The notes: generated by a model not told the origin, from the sequence alone. 52,208 bases of DNA from Acidiferrobacteraceae bacterium (GCA_018698075.1 JABINT010000050.1:1-52208), one strand, 5' to 3'. Shown: positions 16,068 through 25,359, counted from the first letter of the stretch. A program made the numbers and translations.

Positions 16068-17408
16068 ATGAGCTCTTTGCAACAAGAAGGCAGCCTGCAG
16101 GCGCCCATTCGTCATCCAATTGATTGGCAAAGTTCTGAATTCAACGACGAGGACCAACTCTTTTTTGAACTAGAACGGGTCTTCGATCATTGCCACGGTT
16201 GCCGTCGCTGTGTGTCATTGTGCGACAGTTTTCCCACCCTGTTTGATCTTATCGATGAGTCAAAGACGATGGAGATCGACGGGGTCGCCAAGGGCGATTA
16301 CTGGAAAGTGGTCGACCAGTGCTATTTGTGCGACCTGTGTTATATGACCAAGTGTCCTTATGTGCCGCCGCATGAATGGAACATCGATTTCCCGCATCTC
16401 ATGCTCCGAGCCAAAGCGGTTCGTTTTGCCAAGCAGGGTGCGTCGGTACGTGACAAGCTGTTGAGCAGCACCGATGCCGTAGGAAAGGTAGCAGGTCTGC
16501 CGGGCGTGTCGATTGTGGTGAACGCAGCCAATGCCTCAAAGCCTGTCAGGAAAGCCCTTCATAAGATAGCTGGAATTCATTCTGATGCAAGAATTCCGCC
16601 TTATGAGTCGCGCCCGTTACGCAAAAGAATGGCAAGCCTTGCATCGCTAGAGCCGGGCGGGGCCAAGCCCGGGACAAAGACTCGCGGCAAAGTCGCACTG
16701 TTTGCCACTTGTTATGCGAACCACAATGAGCCGGCACTGGGCGAAGACCTCGTCTGCGTGCTGGAACATAACGGTATCCCGGTCACAATAGCGCAAAAAG
16801 AATACTGCTGTGGTATGCCAAAACTGGAGCTGGGCGACCTCGCCTCGGTTCAAAAAGCGAAAGAGCAGAACATTCCCCAATTAGCTCAACTCGTGGACCA
16901 GGGGTGGGATCTCATGGCGCTGATGCCTTCGTGTGTCTTGATGTTCAAGCAGGAACTACCGCTGCTTTTCCCAGACGATGAGAGTGTTCGAAAAGTCGCG
17001 AACGCATTTTTCGATCCTTTTGAATACCTGATGCTGCGCTATGCACAAGGTCTTATGAACACCGAGTTCCGCCAGAGTCTGGGCCGAGTCGTTTACCACG
17101 CCTCGTGTCACCAGCGGGTACAAAATATTGGGCCCAAGACCCGGGACGTGCTGAGTCTTGTGCCGGACACTGCGGTGACCATGATTGAGCGCTGCTCCGG
17201 GCATGACGGCACCTACGGTGTTAAGTCCGAGACTTTTGATAAGGCAATGAAAATCGCTCGACCCGTTATCAGGGGAATACAAAAAATCAGCCCCGATCAT
17301 TACGGCAGCGACTGCCCGATTGCCGGCCACCACCTGGCGAATGGTATCGGCGATGGCAGCACCGCTGAGCATCCGCTAAGCCTGCTACGCCAAGCATATG
17401 GAATCTAA
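16068..17408 (+). CDS. (Fe-S)-binding oxidoreductase, GlpC/heterodisulfide-reductase type
   Basis: This 446-residue protein has two ferredoxin-type cysteine clusters near the N terminus (Cys42, 45, 48, 52 and Cys85, 88, 91, 96), each able to bind a [4Fe-4S] centre. The second half has the CCG-type cysteine-rich domains of GlpC and HdrB (YCCGMPKLELG near residue 246, and the ERCSGHDGTYG/DCPIAGHHLANG pair at the end). Such proteins pass electrons between a dehydrogenase and a membrane or disulfide acceptor. Between rubrerythrin and DUF3501 it probably supplies the electrons that the short rubrerythrin lacks its own rubredoxin domain to receive. The ribosome-binding site AAGGA sits 8-12 bp before the ATG. 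Confidence 0.88.
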   Translation: MSSLQQEGSLQAPIRHPIDWQSSEFNDEDQLFFELERVFDHCHGCRRCVSLCDSFPTLFDLIDESKTMEIDGVAKGDYWKVVDQCYLCDLCYMTKCPYVPPHEWNIDFPHLMLRAKAVRFAKQGASVRDKLLSSTDAVGKVAGLPGVSIVVNAANASKPVRKALHKIAGIHSDARIPPYESRPLRKRMASLASLEPGGAKPGTKTRGKVALFATCYANHNEPALGEDLVCVLEHNGIPVTIAQKEYCCGMPKLELGDLASVQKAKEQNIPQLAQLVDQGWDLMALMPSCVLMFKQELPLLFPDDESVRKVANAFFDPFEYLMLRYAQGLMNTEFRQSLGRVVYHASCHQRVQNIGPKTRDVLSLVPDTAVTMIERCSGHDGTYGVKSETFDKAMKIARPVIRGIQKISPDHYGSDCPIAGHHLANGIGDGSTAEHPLSLLRQAYGI

Positions 17409-17426
17409 ATTTTTGCCTAAAAGCAT

Positions 17427-18008
17427 ATGAAAAAGCTGACCCGTGAAGATCTGTTCTCGCTTGAAACATACTCGGTTGAGCGTGAAGATTTTCGTGCTCG
17501 TGTATTGGCCCACAAAGCCAACAGACGTGTCGCGATCGGCCCAAACGCCATGCTGTATTTTGAGGATGCCTTAACGATGCAATACCAAGTGCAAGAAATG
17601 CTCCGCATAGAGCGCATCTTCGAGGCCGAACAGATCCAGGAAGAACTGGATGCCTACAACCCCCTGATTCCCGATGGCAGTAATCTCAAAGCGACATTCA
17701 TGCTCGAGTATTCTGATGTAGACGAACGGCGCCAGGCGCTGGCACGTCTGATAGGTATTGAACGTGCGCTATGGCTGCAGGCTAATGGCGAAGACCGGAT
17801 TCGACCGGTTGCTAACGAAGACCTGGAGCGGGAAACCGCCGACAAGACCTCGGCTGTGCATTTTGTTCGTTTCGAATTGACACCAGCCGTAGTTCAGTCA
17901 ATTAAAGAGGGAAACGATCTCTCGTTTGGGATTGACCATCCTCAGTACACTTACGACGTTACCATCGCATCGAAGATTCGCAGTTCGCTACTTGGCGATC
18001 TTAAATAG
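17427..18008 (+). CDS. DUF3501 family protein
   Basis: This 193-residue protein matches the DUF3501 pattern: YSVEREDFRARVLAHKANRR, then VAIGPNAMLYFEDALTMQYQ and VQEMLRIERIF in the first half. No known enzymatic motif, membrane segment or signal peptide can be seen. Genes of this family are known to travel with rubrerythrin and a CCG-type Fe-S protein, as here (18 bp behind the Fe-S gene), so it presumably serves the same peroxide-defence electron path. Its biochemical role has not been established to my knowledge. Confidence 0.85.
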   Translation: MKKLTREDLFSLETYSVEREDFRARVLAHKANRRVAIGPNAMLYFEDALTMQYQVQEMLRIERIFEAEQIQEELDAYNPLIPDGSNLKATFMLEYSDVDERRQALARLIGIERALWLQANGEDRIRPVANEDLERETADKTSAVHFVRFELTPAVVQSIKEGNDLSFGIDHPQYTYDVTIASKIRSSLLGDLK

Positions 18009-18059
18009 TAGGTAAGGCGGGGAAACGGCCTGCACTACCGGGTCGCACCAGTAAGCCTA

Positions 18060-18854
18060 TTACCCAAGGCGGCCATAAAAAGTCCTTCTTGCCGACTCAG
18101 ATAGCGAAACCCCTGGTTTTGTGTTGTACGCCAGCACTGCCAGGATACGCGTATGACCTCCCGCCACTGGCGTTACTCGGTGCATTGAGTTTCGTCCACG
18201 AAATAACACCAACGCTCCTGCGTCCATGGCAAGGGTTTTTGTGGGAGTCTCGCCGTTCAAAACCTGTTCCGTCAGTTCGTAGTTCATTTCGCCGTTGTCG
18301 GCATTTCGCACATCCTTGACATACTCAAATGTGCCGCCGCGCTCTGGCCTTTGGATCATCAGTGTGATCGCAAATGAGGAGTTATCGAAATGCCAGCCGA
18401 GTTCCTGCCCCTCGTCAGCATAGTGCAGGTTAATCGATGACAGCGGATCAGCGTATTCATAGACATCTGTAATATCGAGTACGGCGCACAGGAAATCCTG
18501 GAACGCCCCGGCGCGGTAGAGGGTGCGCAGTGCTGAGCCTCCTGGAATCTGGTCGTCAGTGATACAGCCTTTGGATGAGGTGACTTTTCGGTTTCGTGGA
18601 TGCGTCGGCGGCAATTCCGAGTCATTGGGCTTAAGGTAGATGTTGTGGCTGTCTGAGGTGAAATAGGCAAGATGTTGGTGCTCAAGGCCCTCGTCACGGA
18701 TGGTGTCGATTGCACCATCCACCAGGAAGCTCTCCAGTGTCAGGACCCCGCTGCGGTCCAGTTCAGACTTGCACTGGGCGCGAAAGCCCAGCTCCGCCAG
18801 GGGATAGCGCTTGCAATCCACAATCCCGCAAAGCGTTTCGGTGGTGTCGGTCAT
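18060..18854 (-). CDS. 2-oxoglutarate/Fe(II)-dependent oxygenase (HalD/ArpA-like) in the hut operon
   Basis: This 264-residue protein has a double-stranded beta-helix core with the complete iron facial triad: His155 and Asp157 in GWHFDNS, and His225 in NSMHRVTP. Arg236 in HTRILAVLAYN is well placed to bind the 2-oxoglutarate carboxylate. The intact Asp argues for a hydroxylase rather than a halogenase, which would have Gly or Ala there. It is the last gene of the leftward hut operon, 67 bp after hutU, so it may oxidise histidine, urocanate or an N-methylated or otherwise modified imidazole amino acid to feed the pathway. That link is inferred from position only. Confidence 0.85.
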   Translation of the reverse strand: MTDTTETLCGIVDCKRYPLAELGFRAQCKSELDRSGVLTLESFLVDGAIDTIRDEGLEHQHLAYFTSDSHNIYLKPNDSELPPTHPRNRKVTSSKGCITDDQIPGGSALRTLYRAGAFQDFLCAVLDITDVYEYADPLSSINLHYADEGQELGWHFDNSSFAITLMIQRPERGGTFEYVKDVRNADNGEMNYELTEQVLNGETPTKTLAMDAGALVLFRGRNSMHRVTPVAGGHTRILAVLAYNTKPGVSLSESARRTFYGRLG

Positions 18855-18921
18855 GGTCTTTGTCTCGAGGCAGTTGGTTTAAGCCACACGGGCCATGGCT
18901 CGACAGCCTCCTTTCGACGGA

Positions 18922-20610
18922 TCAGGCATCGATACTCGGAAGGTTGAGCTTATGGTCCCGGGCGCAAGCGATGGCGTCGTCATAACCTGCGTCGGCGTGG
19001 CGCATCACTCCTGTCGCGGGATCATTCCACAATACGCGAGCCAGTTTCTGGTCGGCTGATGGTGACCCATCGGCAAGAATAACCAGACCCGCATGCTGTG
19101 AATAACCGATACCAACGCCACCGCCATGATGAAAAGAGACCCAGGTCGCGCCCGATGCCGTGTTAAGTAGTGCGTTTAGAATCGGCCAGTCGGAAACCGC
19201 ATCCGACCCATCTTTCATCTGCTCTGTCTCCCGGTTAGGGCTGGCAACCGAGCCGCTGTCGAGATGATCCCGACCTATGACGATCGGCGCACTCAGTTCG
19301 CCACTGGCTACCATCTGGTTAAAGGCCCGGCCGATCCGATCGCGATCTCCCAGTCCGAGCCAGCAGATACGGCTGGGCATGCCCTGGAAGGCAATCCGGT
19401 TGCGCGCCATGTCCAGCCATTGGTGCAGTTGGGCATTATCTGGAATCAGCTCCTTGACTTTTTCATCGGTGCGAAAGATATCCTCGGGATCCCCTGACAA
19501 CGCTGCCCAGCGAAACGGCCCTATGCCCCGACAGAACAACGGGCGCACATATGCAGGGACAAAGCCGGGGTAGTCGAAGGCGTTATCAACACCGGTTTCC
19601 TGAGCCATCTGGCGAATATTGTTGCCGTAGTCGACAACCGGAATGCCTCGATTCCAAAAATCGAGCATCGCCCGAACCTGGATCGCCATAGAGTCCTTTG
19701 CCGCCGCTGCCACACCCTTGGGATCACTTTGGCGCCGGTCGGTCCATTCCGCCATCGACCAGCCGGACGGCAGATAGCCGTTTTGTGGATCGTGGGCCGA
19801 GGTTTGATCGGTCACGGCGTCTGGCTGGTATCTTGAATCAGTCTGGGAGCGTGCCGCCAGGTCCGGGAAAACATCCGCTGCATTGCCTAGAAGTCCGACC
19901 GAAATCGCGCGCCCCTCGCTGTGGGCGTTTTCGACAAGGTTTAGAGCATCGTCGATGTTGTCAGCCCAGGCGTCCAGGTAGCGGGTTTTTAGTCGAGATT
20001 CAATAGATTGCCTATTACATTCCACCGCGATCATGGAAAACCCGTGCATCGTCGCGGCCAGAGGCTGTGCACCGCCCATACCCCCGAGCCCTGCCGTTAG
20101 AATCCAGCGGCCCTTTGATGAGCCACTGAAGTGCTGGCGCGCCATCTCGGCAAAGGTCTCGTAGGTTCCCTGGACAATGCCCTGCGAGCCAATGTAAATC
20201 CAGGAGCCGGCTGTCATCTGCCCGTACATCATCAGACCACGCTGATCGAGCTCGGAGAAGTGCTCCAGCGTGGCCCAATGCGGCACCAGGTTGGAGTTGG
20301 CAATCAGAACCCGAGGGGCCTGCTCATGGGTCTTGAAAATGCCGACCGGTTTTCCGGACTGCACCAGCAAGGTCTGATCTGTCTCGAGCTCCTTGAGCGA
20401 TGTAATGATCCGGTCGAAACTGTCCCAGTCGCGAGCCGCCCGGCCAACACCGCCATAGACCACAAGCTCAGCCGGATTTTCTGCCACCTCTGGATCAAGG
20501 TTGTTCATCAGCATCCGCATAGGCGCCTCAGTACTCCAGTGTTTGCACTTGAGTTCTGTGCCGGTTGGTGCCTTGATGTGCCTTTCTGGGGCGTATCGGT
20601 TCAGTGTCAT
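18922..20610 (-). CDS. hutU: Urocanate hydratase
   Basis: This 562-residue enzyme is the second in histidine degradation: it adds water to urocanate to give imidazolonepropionate, using tightly bound NAD as an electrophile. Signature segments are [34 protein letters not shown] (NAD-binding, about residues 172-193), the catalytic Cys in [20 protein letters not shown] (about residue 410) and the C-terminal [16 protein letters not shown] chose the ATG at 20610, since the upstream in-frame ATG at 20667 adds 19 residues not typical of the family and runs into the space before the deformylase stop. It is co-directional with hutF, hutH and the deformylase homologue. Confidence 0.97.
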   Translation of the reverse strand: MTLNRYAPERHIKAPTGTELKCKHWSTEAPMRMLMNNLDPEVAENPAELVVYGGVGRAARDWDSFDRIITSLKELETDQTLLVQSGKPVGIFKTHEQAPRVLIANSNLVPHWATLEHFSELDQRGLMMYGQMTAGSWIYIGSQGIVQGTYETFAEMARQHFSGSSKGRWILTAGLGGMGGAQPLAATMHGFSMIAVECNRQSIESRLKTRYLDAWADNIDDALNLVENAHSEGRAISVGLLGNAADVFPDLAARSQTDSRYQPDAVTDQTSAHDPQNGYLPSGWSMAEWTDRRQSDPKGVAAAAKDSMAIQVRAMLDFWNRGIPVVDYGNNIRQMAQETGVDNAFDYPGFVPAYVRPLFCRGIGPFRWAALSGDPEDIFRTDEKVKELIPDNAQLHQWLDMARNRIAFQGMPSRICWLGLGDRDRIGRAFNQMVASGELSAPIVIGRDHLDSGSVASPNRETEQMKDGSDAVSDWPILNALLNTASGATWVSFHHGGGVGIGYSQHAGLVILADGSPSADQKLARVLWNDPATGVMRHADAGYDDAIACARDHKLNLPSIDA

Positions 20611-20676
20611 ATAACTATCGGGTTCTGTAAGGTTGAAATAACGGCTGCTGTACAGCCAGTTTGGCAAGTCTCGCGT

Positions 20677-21255
20677 TCAACTGCCATATTGGGCGACCAC
20701 CTTACCGACGTTTTCTGCCACCTGCTGCAGATGGTAACGCTCAAAATTCTCCCAGGTGACAAGACTCCTGGAATCCCCAACCCGGTCGAGAAAGAGCAAG
20801 CCATTTAGATGATCTACTTCATGTTGGTATGTGGCCGCGATCATTCCTTTTACCCGGGTCTGTATCGGGGCGCCGTTTCTATCCATTGCGCTTACGTCTA
20901 CTACCGAGTGGCGGTGAACTATGCCGCGCAGATTGGGTACGCTAAGACAGCCTTCGTAATTTTCAAACATGTCCTCGCCCACCGGAGTGAGCACCGGGTT
21001 TACCAATATAGTCAGCGGAATATTGGGACGGTAGGGGTAGCGTGGGTTGTCGCGCACCTCAATGGCGCAAATACGAAGCGATTGATGAACCTGGTTGGCC
21101 GCGAGCCCGGCACCTTTGGCTGCGCGCATGGTCTCTATCAGATCATCAATGAACTGCTGCATTTCGGCCTGTGCTAGCAAGTCCGGCGTTAGTTCGGTGG
21201 TGGGTTCCCGAAGAACAGGATCTCCAATTTGCGCGATATTTAAAAGTCGGTTCAT
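20677..21255 (-). CDS. Peptide deformylase homologue inside the hut operon (candidate hutG substitute)
   Basis: This 192-residue metalloenzyme has all three deformylase motifs: GAGLAANQ (48-55), EGCLS (101-105) with the metal-binding Cys, and QHEVDH (144-149) with the two His ligands and catalytic Glu. By family it removes formyl groups from N-formylated amines. It lies between hutH (24-bp gap) and hutU (66-bp gap), not beside fmt as the housekeeping def usually does. The HutF route yields N-formylglutamate, and no hutG is present in the window, so this enzyme is well placed to release formate and glutamate. That role is an inference; it could simply be a second peptide deformylase. The ATG at 21255 is preferred to the TTG at 21261. 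Confidence 0.88.
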   Translation of the reverse strand: MNRLLNIAQIGDPVLREPTTELTPDLLAQAEMQQFIDDLIETMRAAKGAGLAANQVHQSLRICAIEVRDNPRYPYRPNIPLTILVNPVLTPVGEDMFENYEGCLSVPNLRGIVHRHSVVDVSAMDRNGAPIQTRVKGMIAATYQHEVDHLNGLLFLDRVGDSRSLVTWENFERYHLQQVAENVGKVVAQYGS

Positions 21256-21279
21256 GAGCAAGAGCCGGTTAGGGCGTGG

Positions 21280-22815
21280 TCAGTACAAAATGGTATCCAG
21301 TGGCTGGGCGGGGAGCAACTCGGCGAGCGTACCTTGGTGAATCAAAGAGTTTGCCAGTTCGATATCAGGAGACATGATACGGTCTTCGGTCCATTCGGGA
21401 ACATGATCACGTAATGATTTAATTGCGTTTTCGATAGTGTTCGATGATTTAAGGGGTCGACGTAGAGAAATGCCCTGGGCCGCTGCCAGAAATTCGATTG
21501 CAAGGATGTGCCTTGTGTTCTCATTCATCGCGCGCAATCGCCTCGCAGCGAAAGTCGCCATGCTGACATGATCCTCCTGATTAGCCGAGGTGGGCAGGCT
21601 GTCAACACTGGCGGGGTGTGCCAGGCTTTTATTCTCGGATGTTAGTGCCGCCGCTGTTACGTGGGCAACCATGAATCCGGATTCCAAGCCGGCTCTTAAG
21701 CTAAGAAAAGGCGGCAGCTCACTGATACTTGAATCGATCAACATGGCGACACGCCGCTCGGACAGAGCACCGATCTCGGCGATTGCCAGCGCCATATTGT
21801 CAGCCGCCATGGCGACCGGCTCGGCATGAAAGTTACCGCCAGAGAGAACTTCACCGGTGTCTGGGCAGAGCAGGGGATTGTCGGACACGGCGTTGGCCTC
21901 ACGCAGAAGGATGTCCGCGACGTGGCCGAGCTGGTCGAGGCAGGCACCGAGTATCTGTGGCTGACAGCGAAGACAGTAGGGATCCTGCACCCGGTCACAG
22001 TCAGCGTGCGAGTGGTTGAGCTCGCTGTCCTTTAGCAAGGTGCGGTAAAGACGGGCTATCAGTATCTGCCCTGCTTGCCGGCGGATGTCGTGAATACGTT
22101 TGTCAAAGGGGACATAACTGCCCAGAGCCGCGTCGACGGAAATGGCCCCGGTGACGACAGCACTGGCAAGGTTCTGTTCTGCACTGAACAGCGCATCGAT
22201 GGCCAGCGCGGTGGAGATCTGGGTACCGTTCAGCAGAGCCAGCCCTTCCTTGGCTTCAAGCGTGAGCGCATCCAGCCCTACAGCTTGCAGGGCCTTGGCT
22301 GCCGGCATCGTGCTGCCGTTCCAGAAGACTTCACCTTCTCCGATCAGCGGAAGGCTCATATGGGCCAGCGGTGCAAGATCACCGGATGCCCCGACCGATC
22401 CTTTTTCCGGCACCACCGGCAGTATGTCCTGAGAAACCATCTCGATAAGCCGTTCGACTATCTGAGGTCTGACACCGGAGTACCCCTGAGCCAGGCTCAT
22501 CGTCTTGAGTATCAGCGCCAGACGAACTGTTTGCGGTGCCAGCGAATTGCCAACGCCAGCGGCGTGAGATCGCACAAGGTTGCGTTGCAGTGTAGACAGA
22601 TCTGCCGCGTCGATTCGCGTTCGGGCCATTTTGCCAAACCCGGTATTAATGCCGTAGGCGGGTGCTGCTTGCTGAAGTACCGCTTGGAGTATGGCGTGGC
22701 TCTTTCGTACTTGCTCCCACGCGGTATTGGGTATGTCAATCACGCAGGGGCTCGCCCCCAGGTTCCTCAGATTATCAAGTGTGAGCTTGGCTGGAATGAG
22801 TTTTATTGTCTGCAC
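21280..22815 (-). CDS. hutH: Histidine ammonia-lyase
   Basis: This 511-residue enzyme makes urocanate and ammonia from L-histidine. The Ala-Ser-Gly triad that forms the MIO prosthetic group is at residues 143-145 within GSVGASGDLAPLAH. Other active-site segments are YGINTGFGKM (54-63), NFHAEPVAMAADNMA and the C-terminal TSANQEDHVSMA. The start is GTG at 22815, with AGGAG 7 bp upstream; no ATG fits. It is the second gene of the leftward operon, 29 bp after hutF. A decayed relative lies on the other strand at 25360-25857. Confidence 0.97.
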   Translation of the reverse strand: MQTIKLIPAKLTLDNLRNLGASPCVIDIPNTAWEQVRKSHAILQAVLQQAAPAYGINTGFGKMARTRIDAADLSTLQRNLVRSHAAGVGNSLAPQTVRLALILKTMSLAQGYSGVRPQIVERLIEMVSQDILPVVPEKGSVGASGDLAPLAHMSLPLIGEGEVFWNGSTMPAAKALQAVGLDALTLEAKEGLALLNGTQISTALAIDALFSAEQNLASAVVTGAISVDAALGSYVPFDKRIHDIRRQAGQILIARLYRTLLKDSELNHSHADCDRVQDPYCLRCQPQILGACLDQLGHVADILLREANAVSDNPLLCPDTGEVLSGGNFHAEPVAMAADNMALAIAEIGALSERRVAMLIDSSISELPPFLSLRAGLESGFMVAHVTAAALTSENKSLAHPASVDSLPTSANQEDHVSMATFAARRLRAMNENTRHILAIEFLAAAQGISLRRPLKSSNTIENAIKSLRDHVPEWTEDRIMSPDIELANSLIHQGTLAELLPAQPLDTILY

Positions 22816-22844
22816 CAGGCTCTCCTGAGGACTGCCGACATCGG

Positions 22845-24242
22845 TTAGGCGTTGTTCAGCATTGCGATAACCTGTCGAAACGGACCACTGGCACTTTCGC
22901 GAAGCGGGTGGATGCCGTCGCGCACAACGTGCCGTCCGCCGACGATGACGTTACGCACGGCATTGTTCGGCCCAGAAAAGATCCAGCTGTCGAGAATCTG
23001 ATCCGGTGTGCGCGACGCAAATTCGCTGTGCTCATGGTCAATTTCAATGAGATCGCCGCGGGCCCCTGAAACCAGCCCCGAAGACTTTTCTCCAAGAGCC
23101 CGGGCGCCGCCGGAAATAGCGGTTGTGATCAACGCACGACCGTTACTGCCGGCATCATCTGGAATCATCACTGTTCGTCTTTGCAGGCTGAGCCTCTGAA
23201 CGTACTCTAGCAGTCTTAGCTCTTCTGCCGGGCAAGTACATATCTGGCTGTCGGAGCCCACACCGAGGCGGCCGCCGTCTGTCAGAAACTGAGCTGCCGG
23301 AAAAATACCATCGCCCAGATTCGCTTCTGTTGTCGGACAAAGGCCAACAGTTGCGCCGCTTTTGACAATACAGTCCAGTTCACCGGAGTCGACATGTGTG
23401 GCATGTATCAGACACCACTGGTCAGTTACATCACATTGATCGTATAGCCACGCCACCGGTCGAACCCCATTCAGCGCCAGGCACTCGGCTACTTCGCGGG
23501 CCTGTTCGGCAACATGGATATGTACAGGCGCGTCCTTGATAAGGCTGCCCGCATCCTCAAGGGTCGCCGACAGGACTTCTGGGGCGACGGCGCGCAGCGA
23601 GTGCGCTGCGAAACCGACAGACCGGTCGGGGTTGTCCACGCACAGTGAGTCGCAGGCCTGCAGCAGTTTAAGATAACTCTCGGGCGTGTTGGCAAAGCGG
23701 CGTTGCGTATCTTGTACCGGATCGTTGTTAAAACCACCTCGGCAGTAAAGAACGGGGAGCAGCGTAATAGCGATGCCGACCTCGGATGCGGCTTCGAGAA
23801 GCCTGGCAGATAGCTCACTGCAATCGCGATAAGGATCGCCACCAGGCTGATGGTGCAGATAGTGGAACTCGGCTACCGAGGTATATCCGCTTTGCAGCAT
23901 GCCAGTATAGAGATAACGCGCGACAGTTTGCAGTTGGTCCGGGTCCAGTTGCGCGTTGGCACGGTACATAAGGTCACGCCAGCCCCAGAAGTCATCCTGC
24001 CCGGCAATCCTGTGCTCGGTCAGTCCCGCAATCGCTTTTTGATGGGCGTGGGAGTGCAGATTGGGTAATCCCGCGATGACGATGCCATTTAAGGAAAGGT
24101 CGGTGGCGCCAGCATTATTGCTCGTGATAGCTGCTATCCGACCGGTTTGGTCAAGCTCAATAACGCAGTTATCCTCCCAGCCTGATGGGGTCAGCGCTTT
24201 TGCACAGCGGATGCTGGTCAATCGGGGACCGGGCGAAGTCAT
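22845..24242 (-). CDS. hutF: Formimidoylglutamate deiminase
   Basis: This 465-residue amidohydrolase has the metal-binding LPNLHSHAHQKAI (HxH, about residues 57-69), HIHVAEQ (about 236-242), a later His in IHATHVDSGE, and the Asp in LGVGSDSQ. The size and the WGWRDLMYR segment fit HutF, which converts N-formimidoylglutamate to N-formylglutamate and ammonia, rather than HutI or a guanine deaminase. With HutF the next step requires an N-formylglutamate deformylase (HutG), which is not recognisable in the window. It is the first gene of the leftward operon and diverges from a PhyH-family gene across 258 bp. Confidence 0.92.
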   Translation of the reverse strand: MTSPGPRLTSIRCAKALTPSGWEDNCVIELDQTGRIAAITSNNAGATDLSLNGIVIAGLPNLHSHAHQKAIAGLTEHRIAGQDDFWGWRDLMYRANAQLDPDQLQTVARYLYTGMLQSGYTSVAEFHYLHHQPGGDPYRDCSELSARLLEAASEVGIAITLLPVLYCRGGFNNDPVQDTQRRFANTPESYLKLLQACDSLCVDNPDRSVGFAAHSLRAVAPEVLSATLEDAGSLIKDAPVHIHVAEQAREVAECLALNGVRPVAWLYDQCDVTDQWCLIHATHVDSGELDCIVKSGATVGLCPTTEANLGDGIFPAAQFLTDGGRLGVGSDSQICTCPAEELRLLEYVQRLSLQRRTVMIPDDAGSNGRALITTAISGGARALGEKSSGLVSGARGDLIEIDHEHSEFASRTPDQILDSWIFSGPNNAVRNVIVGGRHVVRDGIHPLRESASGPFRQVIAMLNNA

Positions 24243-24432
24243 GAGTTTTCTCGTTGATTATCTGCGCGGCTACGCTCCGACATGATCCCTCCCGGTCCGG
24301 GTCGGTAACTCATCTGCAATGGCGCCCAGAACTGGCGAACCAATCACACCTGTACGCCCAGGGTATCTGTTGCCTGATGCCATGTATGATTCACAATTAA
24401 CCGGGCTAAGGTAACAAATGGCGAAAGAATAA

Positions 24433-24461
24433 TTGACGATGGTTATCCATACCATTATACC
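24433..24461 (+). promoter_or_regulatory. Candidate sigma-70 promoter with an internal operator-like inverted repeat
   Basis: TTGACG (24433-24438) and TATACC (24456-24461) are separated by 17 bp, about 40 bp ahead of the PhyH-family start at 24501. Inside the spacer, ATGGT (24439-24443) is inverted as ACCAT (24451-24455), where a regulator could sit between -35 and -10. The rest of the 258-bp hutF/PhyH divergent region shows nothing else convincing. Confidence 0.5.
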
Positions 24462-24500
24462 TAGGGCAACAAGCCAGCATAAATCAGGAATAGATCTATC

Positions 24501-25328
24501 ATGACCAGTAAAGAAACGGTGCTCTTGTCGGATCACGCCATAGACAGTTTCCAAAAAGATGGGGTGGTGCTGTTGACCGACCTGTTCAAACCCTGGGTAG
24601 AAGGGGTGCAGACGGCTATCGAAGAGAACAAAGCGAGTCCGAGTTGGCGTGAGCGAACCTATCGTCCGGACCAAGGAGAAGGTGCAGAGTTTTTTCAGGA
24701 CTATTGCGTCTGGTCAAATTTCAGGGGCTACCGCGCCCTGGTTGTTGAATCACCGATGGCCGAGATTGCCGCAAAACTGATGCGCTCAAAAACCGCCCGG
24801 GTTTTTCATGACCATATACTGGTAAAAGAGCCCGGCAATTCAGTAACAACTCCATGGCATCATGATCAGCCGTACTATATTGTTGATGGAGAGCAGTCTG
24901 TCAGTTTCTGGGTGCCCATCGATCCGGTGCCTCGGGAGCGTAGCGTCGAATACGTTGCCACCTCCCACAAATGGGGTAAGGAGTTCAGGCCAAAGCGTTT
25001 TGATGGCACCGATCTGTACACTGAAGATACTTCCGAAACGACACCGGACGTTGAAAAGAATCGGGAAGAGTTCGACATCCGTGGCTGGGACATGCAACCG
25101 GGCGATGCAATAGCCTTTAGCTTCAGAACCCTGCATGGCGCCCCGGCCAACACGTCCAATGATCGTCGCCGGGCCATATCGATCCGCTGGGTGGGAGACG
25201 ATGCGCGATTCGTAGTCCGCCCAGGAAAAACGTCACCTTTTTTCCCAGAACTGGAGTATGAAGATGGGCAACCTTTTGCTGGTGATCAGTTTCCAGTGCT
25301 GTACCCGCGAGGGCAAAGCCACGAATGA
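24501..25328 (+). CDS. Phytanoyl-CoA dioxygenase (PhyH) family 2OG-Fe(II) oxygenase
   Basis: This 275-residue oxygenase has iron ligands His120 and Asp122 in PWHHDQPYY, a distal His212 in RTLHGAP and a 2-oxoglutarate-binding Arg shortly after (NDRRRAISIRW, about residue 223). PhyH-family bacterial proteins hydroxylate many small molecules, not only acyl-CoA. It is divergent from hutF and upstream of a broken ammonia-lyase and hutI. It might open a route for a modified histidine, or be a remnant of a pathway whose lyase has been lost. The substrate cannot be told from sequence. Confidence 0.87.
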   Translation: MTSKETVLLSDHAIDSFQKDGVVLLTDLFKPWVEGVQTAIEENKASPSWRERTYRPDQGEGAEFFQDYCVWSNFRGYRALVVESPMAEIAAKLMRSKTARVFHDHILVKEPGNSVTTPWHHDQPYYIVDGEQSVSFWVPIDPVPRERSVEYVATSHKWGKEFRPKRFDGTDLYTEDTSETTPDVEKNREEFDIRGWDMQPGDAIAFSFRTLHGAPANTSNDRRRAISIRWVGDDARFVVRPGKTSPFFPELEYEDGQPFAGDQFPVLYPRGQSHE

Positions 25329-25359
25329 GAGCGCGAAACTGCTGAGTGTATTTAGATAA

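Noticed and set aside
20131-20808. Open frame of about 225 codons on the plus strand
   Set aside because: It is antisense to hutU and the deformylase homologue and shows no coding signature.
22075-22848. Open frame of about 257 codons on the plus strand
   Set aside because: It is antisense to hutH, whose motifs are intact, and it has no recognisable domain.
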